64,000 nt of DNA from Marivirga arenosa (GCF_030503875.2 NZ_CP129968.2:1054001-1118000); one strand, 5' to 3'. Shown: positions 42,270-51,866, counted from the stretch's first letter. Translations and numbers: made by a program. The notes: generated by a model not told the origin, from the letters alone.

Positions 42270-42794
42270 ATGAAAAATATTTTAAGTTTAGTATTAGTTA
42301 TTGTTTTCCTAGCTTTAGGAGCTGAAAAAGTTAGGGCGCAAGGTGGGTTTGGTGGGATTCATGTTGCATCAGAATTTACACCGAACGGTAATTTGTTATT
42401 GATGGGAGGCGGTGGAGCCTGGGTAATCAATTCAAATTTTTATTTAGGTGGTGCTGGTTATGGATCAGTCAATACTTTGGGAACGAATTCAGGTGATCTT
42501 AATTCAATGGGATATGGTGGATTTATGTTCGGTTATTATAAGGAGATTCAAAACTCATTTAAATTAGGTGCTGATATTTTAACCGGATCAGGAGGCTATT
42601 CTATAGATAATCAGGAAGATGATTTCTTCTTTATAGAGCCTAATTTAAAGCTCTGGTACTCAGTGCTTCCTTACATGCATATATCGGTTGGGGCTTATTA
42701 CAGAATAGCATATCTTAATGCAGACGCTGTTTTAAATCCAAATGATTTGAGTAATGTAGGAATCAAGCTTAGTTTAAATTTTGGAATATTATAA
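42270..42794 (+). CDS. Hypothetical exported protein
   Basis: A 174-residue protein with a signal peptide (LSLVLVIVFLALGAEKVRAQ). The mature part is Gly-rich and beta-like (GGGGAWVINSNFYLGGAGYG, IKLSLNFGIL end), which suggests a small outer-membrane barrel, though its length is short. First gene of a likely three-gene unit with the membrane protein and winged-helix regulator that follow. Confidence 0.7.
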   Translation: MKNILSLVLVIVFLALGAEKVRAQGGFGGIHVASEFTPNGNLLLMGGGGAWVINSNFYLGGAGYGSVNTLGTNSGDLNSMGYGGFMFGYYKEIQNSFKLGADILTGSGGYSIDNQEDDFFFIEPNLKLWYSVLPYMHISVGAYYRIAYLNADAVLNPNDLSNVGIKLSLNFGIL

Positions 42795-42804
42795 CAATAA
42801 AAAG

Positions 42805-43371
42805 ATGGAACAAGATAATTTAAAAGTAGAAGAAAGTTTGAACATCATCTCACAGATGGTGAATACTACAAGGTATAATATAAGTGAAGATAAGATAATT
42901 TATCTAATGTGGGGTTATGCCGTAGCTTTATCAGCTATCACCCAATATATTCTTCAGTACCAATTAAATGTAGAAATGGCTTGGCTAGTATGGCTTACAA
43001 TGCCAATAGCTGGAGTTGTTAATGGTATTTATTTTGGAAGAAAAAAGAAAAAGGCAACAGCCTTTAGTTTTACTGATAGAGCACTAAGTTCTTTATGGAA
43101 AGTTTTTGTGGTAGCCTTAATTATATTTTTATTTGCCTCACCAGTATTAGGTTGGGATGGTATTTATCCTGTATTGATGGTTTTATATGGTATAGGTACT
43201 GCTAGTACAGGTGGCATAATAAAATTTAAAGCCTTATCCATAGGGGGATATGTAAGTATGTTTATAGGTTTAGTAGCATTCTATTTAGGATTTGAAATTC
43301 AATTGTTTTTATTAGCCTTATCGGTAATGGTAAGCTTTATCATTCCAGGTCATTTATTACCTAAAAACTAA
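42805..43371 (+). CDS. Membrane protein of the winged-helix pair
   Basis: A 188-residue protein with five predicted membrane helices (about 35-52, 58-73, 99-116, 119-140, 146-180). It starts at ATG 42805 (MEQDNLKVEESL); a TTG-initiated frame from 42781 overlaps the previous gene and is not needed. The N-terminal 35 residues form a soluble helix. Such proteins commonly precede a small winged-helix regulator in Bacteroidota. Function unknown. The regulator gene begins 4 bases after the stop codon. Confidence 0.75.
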   Translation: MEQDNLKVEESLNIISQMVNTTRYNISEDKIIYLMWGYAVALSAITQYILQYQLNVEMAWLVWLTMPIAGVVNGIYFGRKKKKATAFSFTDRALSSLWKVFVVALIIFLFASPVLGWDGIYPVLMVLYGIGTASTGGIIKFKALSIGGYVSMFIGLVAFYLGFEIQLFLLALSVMVSFIIPGHLLPKN

Positions 43372-43375
43372 TACC

Positions 43376-43666
43376 ATGTTTGAGCCATTAGATCCATTAT
43401 TACATTCTCAATTACGCTTAGCTATAATGAGCTTATTGATGAATTTAGAGGAAGCGGATTTTAATTACATTAAAGAAAAGACTGGTGCTACGGCAGGTAA
43501 TTTAAGTGTTCAGGTGAATAAGTTAAAAGATGCTAATTATATAAAGGTTGAGAAATCCTTTAAAGATAATTATCCTCACACGAGTTGTAGCATAACAGAA
43601 AAGGGTGTTGATGCTTTTGAATCTTACTTAAATGCATTAAGGTCATACATCAAACCAACAGATTAA
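43376..43666 (+). CDS. Small winged-helix transcriptional regulator
   Basis: A 96-residue DNA-binding protein of the HTH_27/MarR-like type. LHSQLRLAIMSLLMNLEEADFNYIKEKTGATAGNLSVQVNKLKDANYIKVEKSF is the helix-turn-helix and wing; the tail is a helix for dimerisation. It is 4 bases behind the membrane protein gene. A palindrome in the operon's promoter and its near-copies before the TPR gene are likely targets of this protein. Confidence 0.85.
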   Translation: MFEPLDPLLHSQLRLAIMSLLMNLEEADFNYIKEKTGATAGNLSVQVNKLKDANYIKVEKSFKDNYPHTSCSITEKGVDAFESYLNALRSYIKPTD

Positions 43667-44102
43667 AGTTTTTTTAGATCTATATGGTTTATAAAATAAA
43701 GTAAATTATAAAATTAATAATGACGTCAAAAGATAAGATGGGAAGTCACGGAAGTTAGGAAAGGATAGAGTGAAATTTAAAGGACACTTGAGTATCTACT
43801 TTGTGGTTAAATTGTTCTTTTGAAACTTTTCTAGCATATAAGATCAATATATTTTTCTGTTATGACCTACATGAGTAAGCCTTGGATGGCCATAACCAGT
43901 GCTTTTAAATTTTTAGGAGTTTATGTAAATAATTCATTCATGTCTATATGATCATGAATATCAAAAATTGAAACAAAAGTAATAAGTAGATTTATGAATA
44001 AGAATGATTGCTAGCGTTTAGCTATTCAAGCTTCAACTATTCATAATCTAATAATCTGGAATTTTTTTTGTCAATATAGTTTATAAAATAAAGTAATTTA
44101 TA
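43667..44102. other. 436-base gap bounded by a 30-base direct repeat
   Basis: A gap with no gene I can support. Two 30-base copies, 28 of 30 identical, lie at 43682-43711 and 44074-44103; the second ends at the first base of the next ATG. The 362 bases between contain only a possible 26-codon frame (43871-43951, MSKPWMAITSAFKFLG...) without support. Each copy contains GTTTATAAAATAAAG, a near-match to the operator at 42220. Confidence 0.75.
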
Positions 44103-44816
44103 ATGAATAATTTAAGAATAAGTTTAGTAGTCATTTTTGTAGTGTTTTTTAATATGCAATTCAGCAATGCACAAAAGAAAGATAGTTTAATGTATCAAGC
44201 CTATCTGCTTAGCAGTGAAAGTTTATGGGAGTCCGCACTTAATCAATACAGTAGTGATTTGTGGTCTTTAGACAAAGCAGTTGCTTATTACGGGCTTTTG
44301 AATAATACAATGATTCATTCGAATGAAGATAAGTTTGATGAGTATGTAGAACAGGCCTTAGATTACCTTGAGACAATGGAGGAAAAAGGACTTCATACTG
44401 CAGAAGCCATAGCCATGCGTTCATCTATTTATGGATTTATAATGGCATACTATCCATGGAAAGGTATGTATTATGGTCCTAAAAGCTCCAATGCGATTGA
44501 AAAGGCTTTGAAAACGAATACTGAATCCTCCATAGTGAATATGGTGTTGGGCATCTCTTTATTTTACACACCAGAATCCTTTGGTGGAAACAAGCAGGCA
44601 GCAGTAGAAGCTTTTCAGAAATCTGTGGATTTATATGAAGAACAGGGGTACAATGGATGGCTTTATCTCAATACACTTGCTAATCTTGGAAAGGCTCATC
44701 AAGCAGTTGGTCAAAATCAAGAAGCAATAAATGTATATGAAAAGGCATTGGCAGTTGAGCCTAATTTTAAATGGGTATCAAGAAAGCTGTTGCCTGATGC
44801 TAAGAGAAGCAAATAA
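44103..44816 (+). CDS. Exported TPR protein
   Basis: A 237-residue protein with a signal peptide (SLVVIFVVFFNMQFSNAQ). Tetratricopeptide-like helix pairs follow, the last clear one being ANLGKAHQAVGQNQEAINVYEKALAVEPN. A conserved-looking YYPWKGMYYGPKSSNAIEKAL segment is in the middle. It is 52 bases before the TonB receptor gene and is probably expressed with it, perhaps as a periplasmic partner. Confidence 0.78.
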   Translation: MNNLRISLVVIFVVFFNMQFSNAQKKDSLMYQAYLLSSESLWESALNQYSSDLWSLDKAVAYYGLLNNTMIHSNEDKFDEYVEQALDYLETMEEKGLHTAEAIAMRSSIYGFIMAYYPWKGMYYGPKSSNAIEKALKTNTESSIVNMVLGISLFYTPESFGGNKQAAVEAFQKSVDLYEEQGYNGWLYLNTLANLGKAHQAVGQNQEAINVYEKALAVEPNFKWVSRKLLPDAKRSK

Positions 44817-44868
44817 AGACGAGGAATCCCCAACAGAATACATCAAGTGGTCAAATAAATAATTTTTA

Positions 44869-46923
44869 ATGATGAAGAATTTTCTATGTGTCCTTTGTTT
44901 TTTCTTTCTTATGAGCAGTATATATGCACAAATCACAATATCTGGGAAGGTAGTTTCTATTGAAGGAGTACTTCCCGGGGCTCATCTTTGGAAGAAAAGT
45001 AATTACAAAATCAACGATGTTACGGATGCTAATGGTTTTTTTAGGATTTCAGGCTTGAAACAGGGTGATACTATAATCTGCAGCTTTATTGGATTCAAAG
45101 AATATTCATTTAAAGTTGATGCATCAAAAGATAATATGCTCATAGAAATGCAATCTTTTTCGCAGCAATTGGAAATAGTGGAAGTAAAGGCCAGTGTTTT
45201 AGGAGCCGAAAATTTTGCTTTTGAAAAAATAAAGCCTTTGGATATTTATAAAAATCCTAATTCGAAAGCTGATGCCTTAGTGGCCATAACTACACAGATG
45301 TCTTCCACTACCAAAGATGAGAATGCAGCAGTTGCTTTTAGAGGGGCTTCTCCTCAGCAGACCGGATATTTCTTAAATGGAGTGCCGGTGAAAAATCCTG
45401 TGAAATATGCTCAATTAACGAATACAGGTACATTAAGTATTTTCAATACAGACTTTCTCAAAAGTGCTACTGTCTTTCCAGGAAATCCACCAATAGAATG
45501 TGGGCAAGCTACTTCTGGCACTGTAGTGCTGGAGCTTGCAGATCGTTTTCCTGAATATTGGCAACATACCGCAAGTATTTCCATGGCTAATGTAGGCTAT
45601 TCTAGTAGGGGTCAGGTTGGAGAAAAATCTCATCTCGGCTTATTTGCCAATTATCAATTTGACGGAGTCTTAAAGAATGTCAATTCAGTAAATTTTCAGG
45701 ACATCAATAGTTTTAATGCATTGGAGGGGGGAATCCTTTTTACTACCCATCAATCGTGGGGTTCTGTCAAGTTCTATCAGTATGGTCTAAATGATTCCTA
45801 TAATTTTAATTTTGAACACCCTAGTTATCAGGATGGTTTTTTACAAGATTCTGAAAGAAGCTTAACCACCCTGCAGTGGATTCAAAATTTCGGTTACTGG
45901 CAGGCATCTATTGTGGCAGGAAATTCTTTTAATAAAAAACAATTCCAATTCGGTAATATGAATTATCATACCAGTAATACCGATCCCTATGCGGCTACAA
46001 ACCTTACCTATTCTAACCAAGGTGATGTTTTTAAGTCAGGTTATGCGTACTGGGGACAGAATAGTTGGATTGTTGGCAGTGTGCCCACTTTGAATTACGC
46101 ACTTGCACCTGATCATCCTTCCGTGAAGATTGATATGGATGATCATTTGGAAAGCCATGAGCTTTATGTATATGGTAGGAAGAAATGGAGGAATCAAGCC
46201 TTCGGATCAGGGGTTCGGACAGCATTTATGCCTGAAAGTAATAAGCAATTGTGGAGTTATCAATTCAACTATTTGTTAGACATAACACAAAATTTAAAGA
46301 TAAAAGCCGGACACGGAAAGTATTATCAAACTCGCATCGATACGGAAAGGCAAATAATACAGCAAGCTCAAACAAGTTTAGACCTAGACTTTAAAGGAAA
46401 AAGATGGGCTATTCATCAAAGTTTTTTTCGTAATCACGGTGATTCTGCCATCACAGGTAGTGAGAGTCGAGTGAGTATATTCTTAAGAAGAAATTTTCAA
46501 TTAGATCAGTCTACATCTTTTTATAATCAAGAGGGTGAATGGGAATGGTTTGCCCGAACATTTATAAAATATAATCCTCTTACAGATTGGACCTTGAATG
46601 CTTCATTTCAAGCTTTTAAAGGAAATACTTATAGATTAGTGAATAGTACTATTTATCTATCAGATCTTGATGTTTATGCACCCACTGAGCGCTCTTCTAT
46701 ACAGTTATTTAGCCCTTATGCTAATATTTCTATTGGAGCTAGTAAACTTTTTCAATTTTCAAATAAATTGAATGGTCTGATTTTCATTAATGTGTCAAAT
46801 GTCTTCGACTTTAAAAATGAAAACTCTATAACTTATGATTTCGACTACAGTGCTTATGACCATAATTTATTAACAAGAAGAAGTTTATATGCTGGAATTA
46901 TCTTTAATTTTGTCAATGATTAG
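44869..46923 (+). CDS. TonB-dependent receptor
   Basis: A 684-residue outer-membrane receptor with a signal peptide ending in SSIYAQ. A carboxypeptidase regulatory-like domain (ISGKVVSIEGVLPGAHLW ... GLKQGDTIICSFIGFKEY) precedes a plug (NAAVAFRGASPQQTGYFLNGVPVKNP, TSGTVVLEL) and the barrel. It is shorter than most TonB receptors of this phylum (about 800-1100 residues). The substrate is unknown. By eye this gene is somewhat less A+T-rich than its neighbours. Confidence 0.85.
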   Translation: MMKNFLCVLCFFFLMSSIYAQITISGKVVSIEGVLPGAHLWKKSNYKINDVTDANGFFRISGLKQGDTIICSFIGFKEYSFKVDASKDNMLIEMQSFSQQLEIVEVKASVLGAENFAFEKIKPLDIYKNPNSKADALVAITTQMSSTTKDENAAVAFRGASPQQTGYFLNGVPVKNPVKYAQLTNTGTLSIFNTDFLKSATVFPGNPPIECGQATSGTVVLELADRFPEYWQHTASISMANVGYSSRGQVGEKSHLGLFANYQFDGVLKNVNSVNFQDINSFNALEGGILFTTHQSWGSVKFYQYGLNDSYNFNFEHPSYQDGFLQDSERSLTTLQWIQNFGYWQASIVAGNSFNKKQFQFGNMNYHTSNTDPYAATNLTYSNQGDVFKSGYAYWGQNSWIVGSVPTLNYALAPDHPSVKIDMDDHLESHELYVYGRKKWRNQAFGSGVRTAFMPESNKQLWSYQFNYLLDITQNLKIKAGHGKYYQTRIDTERQIIQQAQTSLDLDFKGKRWAIHQSFFRNHGDSAITGSESRVSIFLRRNFQLDQSTSFYNQEGEWEWFARTFIKYNPLTDWTLNASFQAFKGNTYRLVNSTIYLSDLDVYAPTERSSIQLFSPYANISIGASKLFQFSNKLNGLIFINVSNVFDFKNENSITYDFDYSAYDHNLLTRRSLYAGIIFNFVND

Positions 46924-47047
46924 TTTCAGATACAATTATCCAACAGTTCGAATTTAAATCAAATTTATCAGTATTAATCAGCTAAATAGTTCATATATAG
47001 TTTGATAAATTAAGAAATATGTAGAATATTTAATTATAATTCTATAT

Positions 47048-48985
47048 ATGTTTAAACAAGTACTGTTTTTTATTCTTCCTTTTCTTCTATTAATAAATTT
47101 CTCAATTTTCGCTCAACATCGTGCTGAGAAATTATACGAGGAATCAAATACTTGCTTTGATAATTCAGATTATGATTGTGTGGTAATTAAATTGGAGGAA
47201 ATATTATCTTCCTCCGAACATGATGCTTTTTCTGAAGACTTTATCTTGAAGGTTTATCAAAAGATCACAGAAAGCTATTATCAGTTAGGTGATTTTCAAA
47301 ATACATTAAAATACGTAGAAAAATCTTTATCGTTAACTTCCGGTGATTATAAACCATTTTATTATGCAGAAGCTAAGAAAGTAAAAGCTCATGTATTATG
47401 GCGAAAGGGAGAAAATGTTGCTTCTATTAATGAAATTTTAGAAAGCATTAAATCATTTGAACATCTTCATGATACTTCTAAAATTATAGAATCTTCAAAT
47501 ATTTTAGCAGGAATATATGTGAGCATAGCAGATTATAAAGAAGCTGAAAATATTTATGAAAAAATGCTGCAAATAGCTTTAGAGCGGAATGATTCAGCTA
47601 AGATTGCAGAGAATTATGAATATAAAGGGATCGTTAAATTTTTCGATGGGAAATTCGATTCCGCTATATATTATTACGATGAAAGCTTAAAAATTAATCA
47701 GAAGCTACAAAAGCCAATTGAAAGCTCGATCAATTTTGCAAACATAGGAGAAGCATATTTTAAAATGAATAATTATGTTCAAGCCTCTAACTACTTATTA
47801 AAAGCCATTGAGTTACAGAAAGAATATAGCTTTAATTCAGGGTTAATATTTTCATTATTTACCTTAGGTAATGTGTATACTAATCAAAATGAATATGATA
47901 GCGGTCAATATTATTATGATCAATCTATCGAGTTGATGTATGAAACTGGTGAGACTAGAGAATTACAATTGGTATACATGCTAAAATCAGAAAATTTTGC
48001 TAAAAGAGGAGATTTTGAGAGTGCCTACTTAGCGTATAAAACACATACTCAGCTGAAAGATTCAATATTTAATTTGGAAAAAGACCGTCACCTGAATGAG
48101 ATTAGAGTACAGTATAATTTAGAGAGAAAAGAAAATGAGAATTTACTATTAAAACTTCAGAATGAAGAAAAGGCTTTAGAGGTTGAAGCAAAACAAAGGC
48201 TAATAAATTATCAATTTGTTTTTGGAGGGTTTATCCTTATTTTTCTAATAGTATCAGTTGTCTTAGCTATAAAATTAAATAGAGCAAAGCATACATTAAC
48301 TGTTGCAAACAAGAGCAAGGATAAGTTATTTGGAATTATTGCGCATGATTTAAAAGGACCTATTAAAAATATTGATACAATGCTTAAACTTCTAAAAAAT
48401 GAAAAGGAAGAGAGCATGAAGTCTGAGTATTTTAAATATTTAGATCAAACCGTCCATAATTTAATTGACCTTACCAATCAGCTACTTTCATGGACCTTCA
48501 GTAATAAGGGAGACTTTAACTTCAATATAAAAAATCTTGATCTGAAGAGTATTTCTAAAGATACGGTAGGATTGTTCGAATATGAATTAAGCTCTAAAAA
48601 TATATCCGTTGATAATTCAATACCAGAGGAAATTAAAGTATTAGCTGATGAAAATGCTCTGCTCACCATATTTCGAAACATACTTTCAAATGCCATTAAA
48701 TTTACCAAGAATGGAGGTAATATAAATTTAACTGCTGAACCTAAAGATGGTTCAGTTCAAATCATTATTTCAGATAGTGGGATTGGTATGAGTGCTAATG
48801 CTATTGAAAAAGCATTACAAGGGAAACATGTAAATAGTAGCTCAGGAACGGCAAATGAAAAGGGTAGCGGATTAGGCTTTTCAATTATAATTGAATTTGT
48901 GAAAAAATTAAATGGATCACTTGATATAAAAAGTGATCCAAATACTGGTACTAAAGTAATGCTACAGTTACCAAAAGTAAAATAG
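47048..48985 (+). CDS. TPR sensor histidine kinase
   Basis: A 645-residue kinase. After a signal peptide (LFFILPFLLLINFSIFAQ) come five to six TPR repeats in the periplasm, among them AENYEYKGIVKFFDGKFDSAIYYYDES. A membrane helix (FVFGGFILIFLIVSVVLAIKL) lies at about 385-405. The HisKA region has His in IIAHDLKGPIKNID; HATPase motifs are NILSNAIKFT, DSGIGM and GSGLGFSIIIEFV. No receiver domain or response regulator is adjacent, so the partner is elsewhere. Its input may come from a protein bound by the TPR domain. Confidence 0.9.
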   Translation: MFKQVLFFILPFLLLINFSIFAQHRAEKLYEESNTCFDNSDYDCVVIKLEEILSSSEHDAFSEDFILKVYQKITESYYQLGDFQNTLKYVEKSLSLTSGDYKPFYYAEAKKVKAHVLWRKGENVASINEILESIKSFEHLHDTSKIIESSNILAGIYVSIADYKEAENIYEKMLQIALERNDSAKIAENYEYKGIVKFFDGKFDSAIYYYDESLKINQKLQKPIESSINFANIGEAYFKMNNYVQASNYLLKAIELQKEYSFNSGLIFSLFTLGNVYTNQNEYDSGQYYYDQSIELMYETGETRELQLVYMLKSENFAKRGDFESAYLAYKTHTQLKDSIFNLEKDRHLNEIRVQYNLERKENENLLLKLQNEEKALEVEAKQRLINYQFVFGGFILIFLIVSVVLAIKLNRAKHTLTVANKSKDKLFGIIAHDLKGPIKNIDTMLKLLKNEKEESMKSEYFKYLDQTVHNLIDLTNQLLSWTFSNKGDFNFNIKNLDLKSISKDTVGLFEYELSSKNISVDNSIPEEIKVLADENALLTIFRNILSNAIKFTKNGGNINLTAEPKDGSVQIIISDSGIGMSANAIEKALQGKHVNSSSGTANEKGSGLGFSIIIEFVKKLNGSLDIKSDPNTGTKVMLQLPKVK

Positions 48986-49002
48986 GTGCTATTTAAAATA
49001 TC

Positions 49003-50349
49003 TTAAAATCTATAATTTAATATCAATTGAGAGTGGAAAATACTTTCGTAATGAAAGTGCTCCTCTTGATACCCTTTTGGAATAAAATAAGAGTTCAATA
49101 ACCTAAGTCTTAAATCACTCCATTCGCCTCTGAATTGTGTTTGCATATCAAAACTAAGTTGAGTCAGAGAGCTTTCTTCATTTGAATTATTAAATGAACT
49201 ATTCACACCATATATTCCAATATTTAATGATTTCCAATTATCAAAAGGTTGTAAATCCAATTTTAAGGCTTTAGAATTTACATTCTCCAACCCAATAATT
49301 CTATGGCGGCTTATTGTGGTATAGAAAGGTTCGCCTCCCCATTCTGATGGGAAAATTATGCCATTGTCAGATAATGATTGAGTATGATTATAGGATATCT
49401 GCAATCTATCACCGACCCATTTTGCCCTTGCTGATATTGTATGATTGGTGTGGTCTATGTCTGTATATTCATTTTCATGAGTCGTGCTTTGGTAATAATA
49501 TTGAAGTCCAAAATTTAAATCACGAACATCAAACTCTAATTGATTAAAAGTAATAAAGCTAACATTCTCGATATAGTATTGCCACGAATGAAAACTGATA
49601 TGCTCATTGGGGATGTAATGGCCTCCCAATAATGCTAATCCTTTAGTGTGAACTTCACGATGAGTAGTATCATCCCCTAAAAGGCGATCATATAAACCTA
49701 TACTTTCACTCATGCTAATCCACTCTGTAGTAGATCTAGGGGAGACTTTGTTTAAAAACCCTCCATTAATTTCAAATTTATGTCCCTCATTCCAATCTAA
49801 CCATAAACCTTGAAAAGCAGAGGGCTTCATACGGGAATCCTGAGGGTTTACTAATGGCGTATTCAATACCATTTTACCAAATTTAATGTATGAATCTTTA
49901 AAACGGTATTTTATAAAAAGTTCTTCTAATCTATCGAGGTCATGTTTGTTTTGAGGGTCTTCTAAATCAAATAACTGATGTTCCCATTTTGGGTTGAATT
50001 CATGATCCGCTGTTTCACTTAAGTCTGTTGATAGAATGTTATAGGTATAAATACCACCAACTCCCACTTGTAATCCATGCCAATACGCACTGTGGTAATA
50101 AATTCTTCCACCTAAACCAGAAGCTGCATGAAAGCTATTGCTGCTAGGTCTGAAGGTTTGAATTGTATTAGATCTGAATAGACCACTCACATGACCATTT
50201 TTAAACCATTCATGAAAACTATGAGCTTCATTAGGATTAAATGAACCATGTTTTACTGAATCAATCCCTTCATATTGCTGATGATTATTTTGAGCTAGTG
50301 CAGCTGTTGATAGAATAAAGAACGCAATTATATATGAATATTTTTTCAT
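49003..50349 (-). CDS. OprD-like outer membrane porin
   Basis: A 448-residue protein with a signal peptide (IIAFFILSTAALAQ), alternating beta-strand sequence and a terminal Phe (LILNYRF), the BAM signal. The sections GHVSGLFRSNTIQTF, IYYHSAYWHGLQVGVGGIYTYNIL, FIKYRFKDSYIKFGKM and WLDWNEGHKFEINGGFLN recall OprD-family porins of Bacteroidota. Substrate unknown. A terminator lies upstream between it and the persulfide dioxygenase gene, so it is probably a separate unit. Confidence 0.75.
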   Translation of the reverse strand: MKKYSYIIAFFILSTAALAQNNHQQYEGIDSVKHGSFNPNEAHSFHEWFKNGHVSGLFRSNTIQTFRPSSNSFHAASGLGGRIYYHSAYWHGLQVGVGGIYTYNILSTDLSETADHEFNPKWEHQLFDLEDPQNKHDLDRLEELFIKYRFKDSYIKFGKMVLNTPLVNPQDSRMKPSAFQGLWLDWNEGHKFEINGGFLNKVSPRSTTEWISMSESIGLYDRLLGDDTTHREVHTKGLALLGGHYIPNEHISFHSWQYYIENVSFITFNQLEFDVRDLNFGLQYYYQSTTHENEYTDIDHTNHTISARAKWVGDRLQISYNHTQSLSDNGIIFPSEWGGEPFYTTISRHRIIGLENVNSKALKLDLQPFDNWKSLNIGIYGVNSSFNNSNEESSLTQLSFDMQTQFRGEWSDLRLRLLNSYFIPKGYQEEHFHYESIFHSQLILNYRF

Positions 50350-50365
50350 ATAAATGAAATTAAAA

Positions 50366-50392
50366 AGAGGCTCTCCATTGCGGGGAGCCTCT
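50366..50392 (-). terminator. Terminator of the persulfide dioxygenase-rhodanese transcript
   Basis: On the minus strand AGAGGCTCCCC-GCAAT-GGAGAGCCTCT, an 11-bp stem with one wobble, then TTTTTAATTT. Confidence 0.8.
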
Positions 50393-50409
50393 ATATTATG
50401 TTTAAACTA

Positions 50410-51825
50410 TTATTTTAAAGTAGATGGACAAACATAATCCGTCTTAGGGATATCTGTTTCGCTAATTGCTTTGAATCCACCTGCGATATCTACAAGGTTA
50501 TGAACCCCTCTAGATTTTAAGATAGATGAAGCAATCATTGAACGATATCCTCCAGCACAGTGAACATGGTATTCTTTATCTTTGTCTAATTCGTCAAAGT
50601 TCTCATTGATATAATCTAATGGGAAGTTTTGAGCATTTTCAACATGTTCTGACTGGTATTCGCTCGGTTTTCTAACATCTAAAATAGTTAGTTCTTCATT
50701 TTTAACTTTCTCAGCTAAAGCAGTAGCTGGAATAGATACTACAGAGTCAGTTTCTTTACCTGCTTCTTTCCATGCTTTAAGACCACCTTTTAAGAAACCT
50801 AAAGTGTTGTCGTATCCTACTCTTGATAATCTTGTAACGATTTCCTCTTCGCGTCCGTCTTCAGCAATAAATACAATAGGTTGCTGTAAGTCAGGAATTA
50901 AAGCGCCAACCCATGGAGCAAAACCTCCATCGATACCAATAAAGATTGAGTTCGGAATATGCTCTTTAGCAAATTCTTCTTGATGACGAGTATCTAATAC
51001 TAAAGCACCTTCGTGGTTAGCCATAGCTTCGAAAGTATCAACATCTAAACCAACATTACCTTTTTCTAAAATTTTATCTAATCCTGAAGTATCAGCTGAT
51101 TTATTCATTGCTACGTTTTGAGCGAAATATTGTGGAGGAGGTAATAATCCATCAGTAACTTCTTGGATGAATTCCTCTTTCGTCATGTCAGCTCTTAAAG
51201 CGTAGTTTGTTTTCTTTTGATTACCTAATAAGTCGGTAGTTTCTTTACTCATGTTTTTACCACAAGCAGAACCAGCACCGTGCGCAGGATAAACTACTAC
51301 ATCATCAGGTAATGTCATGATTTTATTTCTTAAGCTATCATATAAATAACCAGCTAAGTCTTCTTGAGTAATTTTACCTGCTTTTTGAGCTAAATCAGGT
51401 CTTCCAACATCCCCTATAAATAAAGTATCACCACTGAAAATAGCTTTTTCCTTTCCATCTTTGTCAATTAACAAGAAAGTTGAGCTTTCTAAAGTGTGAC
51501 CAGGAGTGTGTAAAACTTTGATTTTGATATCACCAATTTCAAAAATCTCACCGTCCTTAGCTTCGTGCATGTCAAAATCAGTTTTTGCACCAGGACCATA
51601 TACAATAGTAGCGCCAGTTTTTTCTGCTAAATCAACATGACCTGAAACGAAATCTGCGTGAAAGTGAGTTTCAAAAATATATTTGATTTTAGCACCGTCT
51701 TTTTGTGCTTTTTCAATATAAGGAGCAGATTCTCTTAATGGATCAATGATTGCAGCCTCTCCGTTGCTTTCAATGTAGTATGCGCCTTGCGCTAAACATC
51801 CTGTATAAATTTGTTCTATGTTCAT
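50410..51825 (-). CDS. Persulfide dioxygenase (ETHE1-like)-rhodanese fusion protein
   Basis: A 471-residue fusion. The first 240 residues are a metallo-beta-lactamase fold with THFHADFVSGH and GDTLFIGDVGRPDL, the pattern of ETHE1-like persulfide dioxygenases that oxidise glutathione or low-molecular-weight persulfide to sulfite. Two rhodanese domains follow. The first (LVLDTRHQEEFAKEHIPNSI) has lost the catalytic Cys (VFIAEDGREEE); the second keeps it in HCAGGYRS. The enzyme is probably cytoplasmic and detoxifies sulfide. Next gene upstream is a Crp-type regulator. Confidence 0.9.
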   Translation of the reverse strand: MNIEQIYTGCLAQGAYYIESNGEAAIIDPLRESAPYIEKAQKDGAKIKYIFETHFHADFVSGHVDLAEKTGATIVYGPGAKTDFDMHEAKDGEIFEIGDIKIKVLHTPGHTLESSTFLLIDKDGKEKAIFSGDTLFIGDVGRPDLAQKAGKITQEDLAGYLYDSLRNKIMTLPDDVVVYPAHGAGSACGKNMSKETTDLLGNQKKTNYALRADMTKEEFIQEVTDGLLPPPQYFAQNVAMNKSADTSGLDKILEKGNVGLDVDTFEAMANHEGALVLDTRHQEEFAKEHIPNSIFIGIDGGFAPWVGALIPDLQQPIVFIAEDGREEEIVTRLSRVGYDNTLGFLKGGLKAWKEAGKETDSVVSIPATALAEKVKNEELTILDVRKPSEYQSEHVENAQNFPLDYINENFDELDKDKEYHVHCAGGYRSMIASSILKSRGVHNLVDIAGGFKAISETDIPKTDYVCPSTLK

Positions 51826-51858
51826 AACTTTAAATAATTTTCTTTTTTAAACTTGCTA

Positions 51859-51866
51859 CAAATATA
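51859..51866 (-). promoter_or_regulatory. -7 element of the persulfide dioxygenase promoter
   Basis: TATATTTG on the minus strand, 33 bases before the ATG at 51825. No good -33 element, as expected for an activator-dependent promoter. Confidence 0.55.

Noticed and set aside
42781..42804. Overlap of the membrane-protein gene with the preceding gene via a TTG start
   Set aside because: A good ATG at 42805 removes the overlap and gives a sensible N-terminus.
43871..43951. A 26-codon open frame in the long gap
   Set aside because: No signal of coding use, no family, and random A+T-rich DNA often yields frames of this size.
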